Of a stretch of DNA of 64,000 bases, positions 1-12,000 are shown one piece after another (positions within the stretch are counted from its first letter, which is position 1; each line of letters opens with the position of its first letter). The stretch is from Todiramphus chloris collaris (taxonomy: Eukaryota > Chordata > Aves > Coraciiformes > Alcedinidae), in contig JANVCC010000010.1 in assembly GCA_025345505.1 (NCBI GenBank), positions 42,311,772 to 42,375,771 of the forward strand. Reading direction: 5' to 3'. The position numbers and the translations under genes were made by a program. Under the pieces are notes generated by a model. The model saw nothing but the letters and a program-made list of their open reading frames with translations, was not told where the DNA came from and searched no databases.

Positions 1-635
1 TACAGAATAGGTGAAGTCCCACCAACTTCTTAAGAAAATCTTGTTACGGGAAAAAGGGAGGACCTCATAGGCAAAGCCAAGAAGTACTTCCTCTAATCTG
101 ATTGAAGTCTCAACAGTATAATCAGGAAGGTATCAGTATTCCAGGTCTTTTTGTAGGATGAGTATGATGCTGATGTTTAAGGCTTGTTTCTCCTCAGTCC
201 AGGGCTCATTTTCATGTGTTTGCCAACACACATTACACTTTGCTTTTTCCTCATTAATCTTCAATGTGGCATTACATCTGGGTTTGCAATATATGTTGTG
301 GTATACATATGCTAGATATGCATAAGTTTTGTATGGTCTAATGCTGGTTTTTCACAGCTTTCAACATTGCATTCCTTCATTGACCTGTAGTTGACTTCTG
401 GTGAGTTGTTTATAGGCCCAGGGCCTCCACTATCATCATGTGCCTACACTTTCAAGATCCTTGCTGTCATCTCACGCTTGTACACCTCCATACTACATTA
501 TTTTAGTATAAAAAGTAGTTCACCCCCTATAGTAACTATTTGCTATTATCATCTAGTAGTGACAGAAATCTATGAGAAATATGACATATTGTGTAGTGAA
601 ATATATTTCACCACACAATTGTGCAATTGTTACGC
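1..635. other. Intergenic sequence, nothing recognised
   Basis: AT-rich non-coding sequence up to the first CR1 fragment. The 91-codon open frame at 391-666 runs into that fragment and has no recognisable domain, so I treat it as chance. Confidence 0.6.
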
Positions 636-789
636 CAGGGGAGTCCTCATCCCTGGAGGTACTTAAAAGACATGTAGATGTGGTGCCTAGGGACGTAGCT
701 TAGTGATGGACTTAGCAGTATTAGATTAATGGTTGGACTCAATGATCTTAAGTGTCTTTTCTGATCTAAATGAGTCTATGATTCTATGA
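636..789 (+). mobile_element. CR1 LINE, short 3'-end fragment
   Basis: The segment matches the terminal part of avian CR1: a stretch related to 'catccctggaggtacttaa', then 'ggttggactcaatgatctta', ending in two copies of the octamer-like 'tctatgattctatga'. Only the last 150 bp or so remain, as expected from 5' truncation during target-primed reverse transcription. It is not coding. Several mismatches to the younger copy at 30565-31509 suggest an older insertion. Confidence 0.85.
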
Positions 790-3624
790 ATTCTTATAAA
801 AAAATAAAAGAACAGTAGTCATCTCATTGTTCAATAATCACTGTTACAGCTAAACAAACTAAAACATGGCTTCGGACAGTCCAGGACAAGATCAAAGCCT
901 GGCAAGACCTGAGGTCTGTGTAGGTAGCTTAGACTGTGGTATACAAGGAGGGGGAATCCCATATTTCATGGACTCCAAGGCTGCAGATCTGATTTCAGAA
1001 TTTGAGAATAGAGCCACAAGGAAATCGTGTGCTACTCTAGGAAAGTAAAAGCGGCATTTGGAAATCATGAAATGTTTAAAGTCTCAGCTCCATTGAACCT
1101 TTCAGATGCTCAAGCCAGTGCTAGTTGTCCTGAACATGGCTATCCATGTGCTGTGCTGCTTGGGTGCTCAAAACACATCTGAGAACTGAGAGGAATCACA
1201 GCTCAGGTGTGGGTCGATCTCTGGATTTCCTGGGCCCAATTCTGCATGTGTGTATATATCTACCAGACTGGCCATCAAGACAGGTGAGAAAATCCAGTTT
1301 AGTATATGAGAAGGACTGACTGAAGAGCTCTCTCTCTACATTACAGGATTGCAGGTGTGTACCTGATTCCTAAATAGTGTTAAGTCCCATTTAATCTACC
1401 CTTTGTAAACTTCTTCCCTGATTGTAGAATTCTTTTATAACAAAGATCACAGCTATTATAAAATGCCTGCATCATAAAATAACTCAGATCTCTTGCATAG
1501 CCTATTGGGGCATTGTTTCATAGTGTAACGTAGATCTTGCATGAGGTTTAAACCAGATGTTTCATGGTACACTGGTTGTAGTTGTGTAGGTTAATGTGTT
1601 CTTTCTCAAGTGGTAAAGCAAAGTACAAAAAACTGGAATTGGTTCTGATTTTCTTTCAACTGTTTTTTATTTTTTCATTAATATATTTATTAAAATTAAC
1701 AACTTATTTTGTTTTTACTGCTTGCTAACTTTTCCTCTGCTTTCAATATGACATACTTTTAGGATCAAAGTTACTGCTTTTTCTTTTACTGTTATTATAG
1801 AAGTTTGGTAGCTTTACCTTTTCTGTGTTAATTGAGTATAGGTCCCTCTAAGTCCTTACTGGCAGTTCAGTTCTTATTATGAGGGAGCAAAATGTCATTT
1901 TCTGATTGGTCCTATTTATATTATTTCCTCATAAAAAAGTAGTTGTATTAATTATTGTGGTGTTTTTAATCTGAAGTATTTCAGATGAATGCTTCATTGA
2001 ACTATTCCATTACCAAATTATTTAATTTTTAAAACTAAAGGAACTTGTAATATTAAACTTCTGTATGCTGTCTCTGCTTAACATTCAGATCCTGCCTGAT
2101 CATTTCCTGTCAGAATTTATAATAATATTAAAAATGAGTGGGTTTTGAAGTTATTTTATTAATATAATGAAAACATAGTAGCAAACATCTGAAGAAAACC
2201 TTCTGATAACAGGGAATTTTCTGATAAGAGGAATATATGTATGTTTGCATGGCCCTGAAATCAGTATGAATAAATTGCTAGTAAGCTTGTCTCTTGAATG
2301 TATCCAAATTTTATGTTCCATCAAACATTTATTTAATACAGAACTGATGGTCTTTATTGGATCAGTTCATCAAAGACAGGTTGGATGCAGTATGTATTTA
2401 AACACAAAACATTGGCAGATGAAATCTGAAATATATAAAATTCCGGTTTTACTCATTGCTGTATTTATTGACACATTGCTGATAAAGTTTTATCTCAGTG
2501 ATCTAAATGTGACAAAAATCAGCAAAGCATTTTTGAGAGTTCTGAGGGTACCTGTCAGCATAAGTGTTTGCAGATGGCAGGAGGATATTGAAACCCTGAA
2601 TTATCATTTGAGAATGATTACTTTAAGTGCATAACATGACCATTTGCCTGGGCACTTTTTAAATGACATAGATGCCTGAGAGCAATCCTCAAAGAAAAAA
2701 AGTCCCAGTCTTGATTGCTTTTTACATCACTTCCCAAGAACAGCACTTTGTTGTTTGTTTGTGGAAACAGTTAAGCTTTCTTTGTAAACAAGCTATATAT
2801 TATTTTACTTGTTTGTTAACATGTTAATCTTGCAACCCTTTTAATACTGTGCCCACGAATTACTGAGAGACCTCTGCTGGGCTATGCAACTGTGAAAGAG
2901 AAGATACTCAGACTCAGCTAAGCGCATGATTGTATGGATAAGCAGAAAAAGAATATTTTTACAGGTCTCTGATAGACCATTCCTTGAAGTTTAAGAGGCA
3001 TGGTTACATAGAAACAGCTGCTGGTGAATCTATATACCTGAAGATGATTTAAGTAGTTACTGGCATGAATCTTCTCTAAAATTAAGAAAGTTAAAATTAA
3101 AGTTACCAAGAGGTAACTGCCAGGAAAAGTGTCTTTACAGAGGGAGAGACAAGGGAAATTTTATACATGGTTGGCATGAGCACTAGGTGAGAAAATAAAA
3201 TTACTTCTCCAGATAAGAAAAGAGTTACAAGGACCACAGCTGTCTGTCAGAGGAGAACCTAATAGCAGCATAAATGAAAGCTCCAACAGCGAAAAGTATA
3301 GTGTTGAATTATTCAACAAAGACTTAACCCCTATGGTAACATAGAGCAAGCTGAGACTCTGCATAAAATGATACTAAATTCAGTATAACTGGGGTCTTCT
3401 GAATATCTCTTCCCTGTATGAAATATAGATGTGTATGTACACGCAGTTACATGAACAGATGAATATACCATGCAGTCTGTTTTACTAACAATAATTGCTG
3501 TCATTTCATCTAATACAGCAATTGAAAAATAAATTTAGGAATACTGGTCCTGAGACCTGGAAGTACCAAAGCAATCTCACAAAGTGCTGTTACATATTTG
3601 AAGTGTGAAGTTCTGTATAGTGGT
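790..3624. other. Intergenic sequence, nothing recognised
   Basis: AT-rich sequence with no homology I recognise. The open frames here (for example 866-1048 and 2245-2634) are short, have no recognisable domain and lack splice context suggesting exons. No repeat family was identified. Confidence 0.55.
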
Positions 3625-3900
3625 GCATTTCTCCTCTATTCAGTACTGGTGAGGTCACATCTGGAGCACTGTGTCCAGTTCTGGGCTTCACAGTACAAAA
3701 GAGACCTGGACATATTGGAAAGAGTCCAGTGAAGGGCTACTAAGGGACTGGAGCATCTCTCCTGTAAGGGAAAGGATGAGGCTATTCAGCTTGGAGAAAA
3801 GACAGCTCAGGGGGATCTTACCACAATGGGAAAGTGTCAGTTGGACCAGATGCCCTCCAGAGGTCCCTTCCAGTCTCAACCATTATGTAACTCTACCAGT
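3625..3900 (+). mobile_element. CR1 LINE fragment with internal deletion
   Basis: It starts in the C-terminal reverse-transcriptase region ('tactggtgaggtcacatctgga', encoding the usual VRPHLE-like stretch), runs through 'cagcttggagaaaagacagc', then jumps directly to the 3' UTR motif 'ttggaccagatgccctccag'. About 300-350 bp present in full-length copies between these blocks are missing. The 94-codon open frame at 3671-3955 is a remnant of the CR1 ORF2 C-terminus and is not a host gene. Confidence 0.85.
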
Positions 3901-5179
3901 TAAGCATAGCTATAAGTGCTTATCTGTTTGTGAATTTGCATATATTCCCCTTTAGAGTATGTTAATGTTAGTTAACACTGCTAATTCCAAATTGACTAGC
4001 TTTGCACTGTTGAAGACACAAAGAGCATTCAAAGGAAGACTTTGCAACCGGTAGTCATGAATTATGAAAATGATCCAGTGTAATTTAATACAAGGAGTGT
4101 TCTGAAGGACATTTATATGTGATTACATGAGAGAACATGTGAGAGGAGAGTTATCTGATGTTTTTTAACTTTTGAAACAAGGGAAAACAAAAAATTATAT
4201 TAGAAGATGATAATGAAATCATTGCATTAGAAGACATCTGTTTGAAAAAAATATATTCTTCAGACAGCCAAATGCCTCACTGATTTGTCATCTAACCTTT
4301 AAATAACTAGATTATGGTACATTCAGCAATAGGCTTCTGCAGTCCATTAGGCCCTTAGAAACCACCGTCATTTTCCTGAACTGTGAAAGCAACTCACCTA
4401 CCTGTCTTTATTATTAATATTATTTGCATGTCTAATCTGTCTTGCATTGTGCTGAGATGTCACTCTGCTGGAGTGGCAAAATATAAAAACTAACTGTATT
4501 TTGGAAGAAAAATTCTAAGGTTGGTCTGGCAACTCAAATTCTTTCAGATTCTGAGTAACAGGCTCAGCCTGATCTCAAAGGCTGCATTTCAATCTTTTGA
4601 TTAGCAGAGCTTGAGAGCACTTCTTGGCTGGCAAATTAAGCCACCATGGAGCAAACTTTGCATTCTGACTCATAAAGGCTTTTTCTAAATATCATTAACA
4701 TGCTTTGGAGTAAATCTAACCTTCTTTTTTTTTTGTTGTGGTTTTTTTTTTTTTTTTAATCTCCAAAAAGGGTTTAACATAGGAAGATACTTTGTACACA
4801 CTATCTGTTGTTTGATGTAGGTAATTTCTTATAGGACACAACTATCATGCTATACCTAGTCATCTTTTTGGAAGAAATGTCTAAATTTAGAAAAAATGTG
4901 TTCATTAGAAAGATTAGTTTTCAATATTTTTTTTTTTTTTTTCATTGTGGTAGAGGACAACTGCAAATCTGCTGACTTGGGTACTGCAGGGAGACCTGAA
5001 TACTGCACAGGAGACCTGTGCCATGGACAATACTATTTATGGCACATACTAAGTTTAGAAACCTAACAGTATAAAACACAATCAAACTATGTAATGAACA
5101 CAATTACAGGTGAATGCTGTAGAACTGACAGATTGGTAGACTTAATTAAATACATGCAGATTCTTGTCTACTTCATTAT

Positions 5180-5250
5180 GTTCTATAGAAATGTTAAGTC
5201 ATAAGGAAAAACACAGTTCTGCTTAAAAGGACTCCATCGCAAATCCAAGG
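5180..5250 (+). repeat. Diverged direct repeat, copy 1
   Basis: About 70 bp similar to 6460-6536 in the same orientation. Shared blocks include 'ttctgctt' and 'catcgcaaatccaag' in the same order, with substitutions and a small insertion in copy 2. It could be an old local duplication or two copies of an unrecognised interspersed repeat. Confidence 0.6.
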
Positions 5251-6459
5251 ATAACTTTGCAAAATCTGGGTGGTAGAGAATGAAGCACTTGTACAGATAA
5301 ACACCATAATTAATATTTATTTAATGGAGAAAGAGTAAAGTAGTAAATGAAGAAAGCTACTCTCGAAAATAAAGCACTAGTTTTGTGATGGGAGCTATGA
5401 ATTCATTAATTTCCTGTCAGGATTTTATTTTTGTAGTAGTCATTTTTACTGAGTGGGTGGATCTTCAGATGAACAGCTGAAACAATTTAGCTCAGAACCC
5501 TGAGCTGAAGATTTCAAGTGTAAACAATAAAAGAGTTTGATAGGGAAAAGGAGTTCACCAGAAGTGCTGCTTTGACATACAGCCCCTTTGGATTCAGGGT
5601 AGTCAATTTTTTCATCTGTGGTGAATGGTTTGTTTTGTTTCTAAACGAAAAGAATAGAGAAAAAACACATGGATATGGTACTTAAGTACAGGTTAGGCCT
5701 CTCGCTGCTTTTGACACTAACTATTCATGCAAACTGTCTTAGCTAACGTGTGTAGTCAGGAAGATGGGGTTATAGTCTATCATGAGCAGTACTGTGAACT
5801 TCCATGTTATGCACTAAAACTGGTTGCCCATAATCAGGAAATGTCAGTCCTGATTAGTAGCCAAAGGAAAACAAAATATAAAACACACTAGTGAAAAAGA
5901 ATGACATACACTTTCACTTACTGGAGCTTAATCTTCCGCTTTGGAAGGCAGGAATTGCCTTTTAGTAGTGGTAATGTTAGGTGGACAGATGCTAATAACA
6001 AGACTCTAGATCACCTCAGTCATACTGGACATACTGGTCTGCTGCCAAACTAAATAAAATAGAGTACGAAAGCAGCCTTCTTCTCTTGTCTTCAAAGAGA
6101 ACGACAGAGAAATTTCCCATAAAATGCTCAGGGTTTCTATCTTTATTTCCCATCTTGCTCATATTCAACCTCTCTTTTTAGAAGTTTCTACTTCCAAATC
6201 ACAGTATTTTAAAAATCTAGCTGACTATTTTAAAATCCTCATCATGGAAAAAAATCCAGATAAAACTATTTTGTTTACTTTTGTATTTTTTCCCAAAATT
6301 CAGCATCTGTAATGTGTATCTTGTCTCTTCTTTATCAGAGTATCACTTATGCTTTTGTTTTATATTGTCTCAAACCTATTTGTTGTTCACTGCAATAGTA
6401 ATCAAGGTCTGACTGCATTTGTATTGACATAGAACAGGTACAAAGGAGAGAATTTATTA

Positions 6460-6536
6460 TATTTTATAAAACTGTTAAATCATATGGAAAAATACAATTC
6501 TGCTTGAAAGCACTAATCTTCATCGCAAATCCAAGA
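6460..6536 (+). repeat. Diverged direct repeat, copy 2
   Basis: Partner of 5180-5250, about 1.28 kb downstream. Estimated identity by eye is about 80 percent, with extra bases just before 'catcgcaaatccaag'. Similarity fades on both sides, so this does not look like an LTR pair. Confidence 0.6.
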
Positions 6537-8893
6537 GCTGCTCATTGCACTAAATGCTGTTACCTTGTCTATCCATAGAAAATGCTGTTTCCTCATAGCC
6601 TTTGTCACTGTCATTCTCCCGGTCCTACACATCCTCAGTAATAGGAGAGCAGAGGCTTCTCTTTCTCTACTAGAATTACATTCTGCAGATGCTCAGACAT
6701 AGCAATGGCCTTTGTGTCCACACAATCCCTGTGTGACTGTATGTGTTGCACAGATTATAATGCTGTGCTCTCCTTTATGTATGGTTCACGTTTCCCTCTA
6801 ACAATTTCAGTGGAAAAGCTGAGTAAGCATGTTTTTGTCAATACTATGCTGCTTGTAACAGCTTTCTAAGAGATGCTTTCACCAATACTATATTGACCAT
6901 TCTTGGTTTGCAGAATCTGAAGAGAAAGACCCACTGAGGATAGTCTAGTATGACTCCCAAAGGAGGCAAAGTTAGTCTTTTGCAATGGGCAATGTTCCTT
7001 TCATATGCCATGCCTTGACTGGAATTCAGCATCTTAGAAGTGTGAAAGTGAAGTGAATATTTAATGACAGTGCAGATCTGGTTCTGACATCATCACTTGC
7101 TATTCTGCAGCAGCCATTTTGGTTTTGGTGCTTCTTGAGTATAAATGTAACAACACTGGGTTACAGTGTTTTCACAATGAATGGAGATGTTATTGCTGTA
7201 ATGTACATGATCACTGAAATAATACTGGCTAAATCGTCTGGAACTGCTGTAGGCATGTCACACCCAAGATCCTATGTTACAAGACTCAAAACAGCACTTA
7301 GTAATATGGGAGAGACAGAAAATAAAAAGCAAAAAGAATTGTAAGTTTCTAAGAGATGGTAAACAATGTTTCTGTCTTCATGCAAACAGTGGAAATCTAT
7401 TGCACAAAATTCTTACTGAAGTCCAAACTAAGATCTAAAAACAGAGAGAAGAAATGCATTATTTGAAAAATCTCTGTTTCCACTCAAGGAATACAGCAAT
7501 TATGTGCTTATTGGACACTGGACACTTGAATGCATGAAATCATTTGAAAGATTAATAGGTTGATGTAGAGATAACTTTGCACTGATACAGAACTTTAAAT
7601 GAGTTTCATATCTGTAGTCCTAGGAATAAAGTGTTAGCCATTATATGTGGTTCTCAGAAGAAGTGAAAAGTAAGATAGAGAGCATTTTCTTGTAGTAATT
7701 TCGGCATTTTTGAACTCATAGAACTACTACTAGTAAATGAATTAAAATAAAGTTGTAATTGCTGTTCTTGAAAATGGCCTAAAACTGACAGATACTGGAA
7801 ATATATATTCTCACTACCTGAGGCAAACCCTGGCATGTAGCACATCTTCATGCCCTTCATATTTATGATTTAAGATTTTTCTAATTAGAAAAGTGAAATG
7901 GAAGTTATTGGAGTGAAACAAGAACTTTAATGCAAAATTTAAATTTCCTTCATTTATACATTTTTATAGCCTGATATAGAGTTTATGATTTGTTGTGCTC
8001 CATCACTAGGAACTGCCAGACCCAGAAGTAAGGAAATACTATCTCTGAATAAAGCAACTTTTAATATTTTAGGGATCTGTAAGATGATTATTGCTTTGGA
8101 GCTTTTCACTCTGAAACAATGTTCAGAAATCCTAAAAATTAAATCACTTTATGTATTCAGGCCATTACAGGGAGTATGGTGGGGATGGAAGCACCCAACT
8201 GTTGATCTAGTGCTGAAAAAATCTCCCTGTATCAACGCAGGTTTGTATAGACAAATGGATGAGTAAGCATTTGGTGTGAGGTATGTTAACAAGAAATATA
8301 GCTTTGTGTTCATTATGGGTATACTTCCTATTTAGGCTACATAAATGTAGCCTTGATAGAAAATGTTCCCTGAACAGTTGGAGAAGGGTAAGCTTTGCTG
8401 TCCTCAATAAGCACTGCTTAAAATGTTTCTCTTCCATAAGCAGGCTGAAGAACAGGCACAACAGAGCTTCATGAGAGCCTTTGCATGAGTATACTCTGCA
8501 AGGTGAAAAAAAAGTATGTAATGGAAATTTTAGGAACTAGTATGCACTTTGACCAGTGGTCTCCTTCAACTTTCCTTTTCATCTTTGCATCACCTACACA
8601 GTTCCATTTTCCTTTCTTGTTTCCATGAGAGAACAGAAGGGTCTTGATTGAGTTATAAATCTTGCAGCTTTACATCTGTGTGGCAGGGCTTGAGTTCTTT
8701 AAAAGATGACTTAATGTTAGTTCTTGGAGTGGAAATACCAATCTTTAGGGACAAAGAGTTTCATTGTCTTTTAATTTAAAAATAAATGAATGTAATTTAG
8801 TCCCCTTCCCACACTCCTTATATCATTACTACATCATACTGACGTCTATGAAATGACTGAAATTATCTTTGATGTCTACCGTGGTGTTTGAAA

Positions 8894-9044
8894 TTCTTTC
8901 TTTCTTTCTTCCTTTCTTTTCTTTCTTCCTTTCTTTCTTTCTTGCTTTCTTGCTTTCTTGCTCTCTTGCTTTCTTGCTTGCTTTCTTGCTTTCTTGCTTG
9001 CTTTCTTGCTTTCTTACTTGCTTTCTTGCTTTCTTTTCTTTCTG
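8894..9044 (+). repeat. CTTT/CTTG compound microsatellite
   Basis: About 150 bp of tetranucleotide repeat: CTTT units at first, then alternating CTTG and CTTT units. The top strand is almost entirely pyrimidine apart from regularly spaced G. The Lys/Arg/Ser-rich and Phe/Leu/Ser-rich open frames on both strands are products of the repeat and not proteins. Confidence 0.95.
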
Positions 9045-9070
9045 TGAGTGAATGAAAATTCACTACATTC

Positions 9071-9094
9071 TTGTTTGTTTGTTTGTTTGTTTTG
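9071..9094 (+). repeat. TTTG microsatellite
   Basis: About six tandem TTTG units, 27 bp after the CTTT/CTTG tract. The two tracts may share an origin in one slippage-prone T-rich seed. Confidence 0.85.
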
Positions 9095-12000
9095 CAAAAA
9101 CTTGCTTTCCTGATAGTCTTCTAGTATACTGCCAGAAATTACCTAAAGGTTATCTTAGCACTGCAAAAACATTTAAACATTCAGGTGTTTTGTGTATTGG
9201 TAAGATAAACTGAATGAATATAGAAACAGCAGAATGTAGGAATTGAAGTTACTGTGGTTTTGGCTGAAAGATACTTACCCTGTGCTTGAATTTTCTTAAT
9301 AAAAGTACCCAGTCTGTATGAATCTGTCACTTTTGCATAATTCCCACAGAACAGTGATAATATTAGACTGCCATTTCAGCCTACACACCTTGATAGCCGC
9401 TTTTTGTGAATCTGTGTTACTGCTCCTGTCCAAGTATTCTTTTTCATTCACTTTATATTTGATACTTATATGCTCAAATAGAGCTAAAGCTGTTCATGGA
9501 AAGCCTCCACAATGAAACATGAATAGGTTTTGAAAGAGAAAATCTATCTTACAATTCCATTTTCTCTTTTTCCAGCTGAGAATATCTGTAAGCAACACTC
9601 CTGCTGGTGCTATTACAGATATCTATGCTCAAAACAACCTATCTTGCTTGTCCTGCTTTTCTCCCTTATGCTTTTCATTTTAATAATTTGTTTTCTTGCA
9701 TGGGCAATAGTGATACTGAGGATGCAAAATGTTTTCTGCTTTGAAATCAGATTTCAAATAATGATTTTGTGACTCATTAGCTCTTGAATTGTAATTTTCT
9801 ATTTCTGGTTTCTAAGCAAAGAATCTTGTCAGTTTGCATTGAAGCAACTCAATTATTTTTGAGTCAAAATCATGTATAGAAAAATATTGTCCCAAAATAT
9901 AAAAATCCTTCTAATCTTCAAAAAGTGCTACTTTGGGAGACCAGTGTACTATCACAATGTGAATATAATAACTGTAGGAGACTTTGTTGAAAATACAGAG
10001 ATGAGGTTTCTTTTGGGGTTCCTTTTTTTTCAGTTCTTTAACAAAACTGGAGATGTCCACCTAAAAAGTGTTACGGTTGAGAGGTATGTGAAGAAAGGTG
10101 AACAATGAAATACCTGGTCCTCAGGCCAGCTATTATTTGATCCCACTGCCCTACAGAACTGGATGAAAGGGCTCCTTGTGCTCTTACCATTGCTTGCCAC
10201 AGAAAGAGCTCTCAGATCAGGTGTAGTGGACATTCTTTTTACTGCTAAATCTTTCATTGTAGCCATGGAGCTAATGGTGATGTGGATGGGCAGAACCGAG
10301 ACAAAGTATCAAAAAAATGGCTTTGCAAGGGCATGTGAAAATATATCACAAGACTTTTCCCATCCTGGAAAAGTTGTTCTTATGAAGGGGTGAGAATGAA
10401 ATGGGTCCTTAACCAGATAGGCCTTTTCTTTCATTTTCAACACCTATTACCTAGCGTTATGCTCTGTGTGAGTGTGCATAGTAGCATCTAAGTAACCTAC
10501 TTACAGTATCCATTCTCTTCCATACTTCTAACAACTTCCACTCTCTTCCTCCTTTCTTTTCTTTGCTTCTTTTTTTTTTTTATTTTTTTTCAATAGTAAT
10601 TATATCGTTATTTTTAGAGAATAAGAAGTATTTTTTTAAGGCTTGAGTTTTGATAATTCTGTGAGTAAGTAGCAGCAATATCAAAGCAGCAGCCCACTCC
10701 ATCCTTAGAAACACTTCAAGAATTTCAAATGAGAAAAACAGTATCTCAAAAGTTTTTATTCTTTTTAAATGCAAATAAATTAAAAACTAATTAAAGATGT
10801 ATGGTTTGTTGACACTTCTTATTTCAAAGTTAGGTTTTATGCTGGTTTTAAATGGAAATCTTATATAATGCCTGGTCTTTCTGATAACCATTTTTTTAAT
10901 AAGGAGAATGCTGATTATACTAGTATTGGTTTTATATATGAAACACTAGTCTACGTGACAGTTTTCTATTTAAAATAGGAAAGAAAAAGTGCATATTTTG
11001 TATAAATAAAAATATTCTAAACTAATTTTGATAGAAGTTCATATGTGACAATTTTTTAAAGGGTCTACAACAGTACAATATTCACTTTTAAAGGGAACTA
11101 CTTTAAATCCCTTCCTGTATACTGATTACCCTAAATAGCAAGGATTGAAGGGCTTCATCCAGCAAGGGTGTTATGGTGTTTCTACTCTGCTCTTCTACCA
11201 CACATGGCAGCCTGTTCTTGCTGAACCAAATGTAATATTTGAAAGTAGAGTCTATGGATCATTGCTATTGTAGGATGGTTCTATAATTCTGCAGGCACGA
11301 CTCTCATTGATACAAATGAGCAAGACCAAACTCCCAGGTGACCCACCTGTGTGTCTTGCATACATCTACAAAGAGATCAAATGCAGCTCCCATAACAGGC
11401 AGTGGCACTATGGTAACTGGGAAACAGCTGAATACTCTGAACTTCCAGGTCCTAAGGCACTACTGCTCAGTTCTGTCCCAGACCTTAGCGGACAGATGGG
11501 TTTTATGTGCAACTCCAAGTTTTCTCTCCTCAGATTTACAACATAAAAAGTATGTATTTTATGTTTAATCAACCATATATTTTTTGCTTTGTGGTTCAGA
11601 AAGGCTCAAACATTCATTAGAAGTGCTCATATAAAAATTATCATGGGAATCAGTAATTTTTAATTGAGACAATAAAATGTATTGCTGTGAAATGATCCAG
11701 GATACACAAAGAAAAAAAAAAATAGAAGATCTAATTTGGTGAGAAAGGCACAATAATGTCTCATTTTTGCACTGGCAGAACTCTGCAAAATAGTATCCTA
11801 TATACTGGTAGTGCTTTGGCCATAAAAGTGGGCAAATTTGAACTGTATTGACCATTAGTAACGGGTAGGAGAAAATGGAGCTCTCTTATCTAGCACAATT
11901 CACCCAAAGGATTGCTAAGGAATAGTGCCTTGGAAAGTCCCCAGCTTTTAAGTTGGGTCTGAGACATGAGAGGAATGATTATGACCTTTGATTCCCTATG

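Larger units (their letters stand above)
3901..8893. other. Intergenic sequence with a diverged direct repeat
   Basis: No gene recognised. It contains T-rich homopolymer tracts near 4728-4760 and 4927-4942 and the direct repeat pair at 5180-5250 and 6460-6536. Open frames are all under 95 codons without recognisable domains. Confidence 0.5.

Noticed and set aside
5180..6536. Pair of LTRs of a small retrovirus-like element
   Set aside because: The repeats are only about 70 bp, lack TG...CA ends and polyadenylation structure, and enclose no retroviral coding sequence.
8863..9063. Lys/Arg/Ser-rich minus-strand frame and Phe/Leu/Ser-rich plus-strand frame
   Set aside because: Both are translations of the CTTT/CTTG microsatellite.
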